Assembly: GCA_947846985.1 (NCBI GenBank)
Contig: CANTUZ010000001.1
Coordinates: 184,844,455 to 184,908,454 of the forward strand
From: Fratercula arctica
Lineage: Eukaryota; Chordata; Aves; Charadriiformes; Alcidae
Reading direction: 5' to 3'
DNA: 64,000 nucleotides
Numbering within the stretch: the first letter of the stretch is position 1; each line of letters starts with the position of its first letter. Made by a program: the position numbers and the translations under genes. This document shows, piece after piece, positions 63,701 through 64,000 of the stretch. The notes under the pieces are model-generated. The model saw nothing but the letters and a program-made list of their open reading frames with translations, was not told the DNA's origin and searched no databases.

Positions 63701-64000
63701 ATCATAGATTATCTTGAGTTGGAAGGGACCCATAAGGATCATTGAGTCCAACTCCCGCTCCTCACAGGACTACCTAAAACTAAAGCATACGACAGAGTGT
63801 CATCCAGATATTCCTTGAATCCTGACAGGCTTGGTGCCATGACCACTTGCCTAGGGAGCCTGTTCCAGTGACTGACCACCCTCCCAGTGAAGAACCTTTT
63901 CCTAATGTGCAATCTGAACTTACCCTGGTGCAACTCCATTCCATTTCTTCATATCCTGTCACTGGTCACCAGAGAGAGGAGATCAGCACCTCCCCCTCTG
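63701..64000 (-). mobile_element. CR1 LINE 3' end, runs off the right edge
   Basis: It starts with ATCATAGATT (degenerate octamer) and 'GAGTTGGAAGGGACCCATAAGG', 'TGAGTCCAACTCCCGCTCC'. It continues through 'AGCCTGTTCCAGTGACTGACC', 'GTGAAGAACCTTTTCCTAATG' and 'TACCCTGGTGCAACTCCATT'. Read on the minus strand, a short frame gives MELHQGKFRL and HWNRLPRQV, the end of CR1 ORF2. The sequence looks like the same subfamily as the copy at 1-847. Confidence 0.93.

Larger units (their letters stand above)
46555..64000 (-). other. IMMP2L: IMMP2L intron upstream of the recognised exon (open to the right)
   Basis: From the acceptor to the right edge no preceding IMMP2L exon (the segment with the serine box or the GDIV stretch) is visible, so this intron is at least 17.4 kb. 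In mammals LRRN3 lies nested inside an IMMP2L intron on the opposite strand. No long single-exon LRR reading frame is present here. Confidence 0.65.

Noticed and set aside
1..64000. tRNA, rRNA, snRNA genes, CRISPR arrays, mitochondrial insertions and prokaryotic systems
   Set aside because: No cloverleaf box A/box B pair, U6-like text, regularly spaced identical repeats or mitochondrial gene text was recognised. The context is vertebrate intron.

Overview
The window looks like avian (sauropsid) nuclear DNA. It is AT-rich and almost free of long reading frames, and its dispersed repeats are nearly all CR1 (chicken repeat 1) retrotransposons. Some are recent enough to keep the ATTCTATGA 3' octamer tail, and others are very old amniote-type copies. 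There are no bacterial-style operons, rRNA, tRNA or CRISPR arrays. The longest open frame anywhere is 125 codons, which is expected by chance over 64 kb.

The one gene segment I can identify is a 66-bp internal coding exon at 46489-46554 on the minus strand. It has a canonical acceptor with a good branch-point candidate and a perfect GTAAGT donor. Its translation contains [16 protein letters not shown], which I recognise as the box D region of IMMP2L, the catalytic subunit 2 of the mitochondrial inner-membrane signal peptidase. The exon carries the general-base lysine of the Ser/Lys dyad. No neighbouring IMMP2L exon was seen, so the rest of the window is read as two very large introns: at least 46.5 kb downstream (positions 1-46488) and at least 17.4 kb upstream (46555-64000). 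This fits the giant introns of IMMP2L in other vertebrates.

Repeat layout, left to right: CR1 (minus, frameshifted, runs off the left edge) 1-847; ancient CR1 (minus) 4430-5020; CR1 (plus, missing its 3' tail) 5634-6007; MIR-like SINE about 7615-7725; amniote-type repeat about 11945-12110; an ancient, nearly 2.7-kb CR1 reverse-transcriptase copy (plus) about 15960-18640, with an unrecognised middle, then a second old CR1 3' piece to about 19010; CR1 3' end at 21046-21132; possible old CR1 at 22500-22600; CR1 with intact tail 23611-24020; ancient CR1 27240-27810; MIR-like SINE about 37935-38090; CR1 38720-39190; two convergent old CR1s at 53725-54215 and 54500-55690; CR1 running off the right edge from 63701. 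Between these lie simple repeats, short tandem duplications and two G-quadruplex-capable tracts.

I found no evidence of a novel multi-gene system. The items most worth checking are the IMMP2L exon, a 51-codon terminal-exon-like frame encoding a membrane anchor at 52947-53102 (unidentified), the unexplained 0.5-kb block inside the ancient CR1, and a CTCF-like motif at 51743-51755. All repeat and gene identifications come from reading the sequence and from memory of family consensus patterns; no alignment or database search was run.
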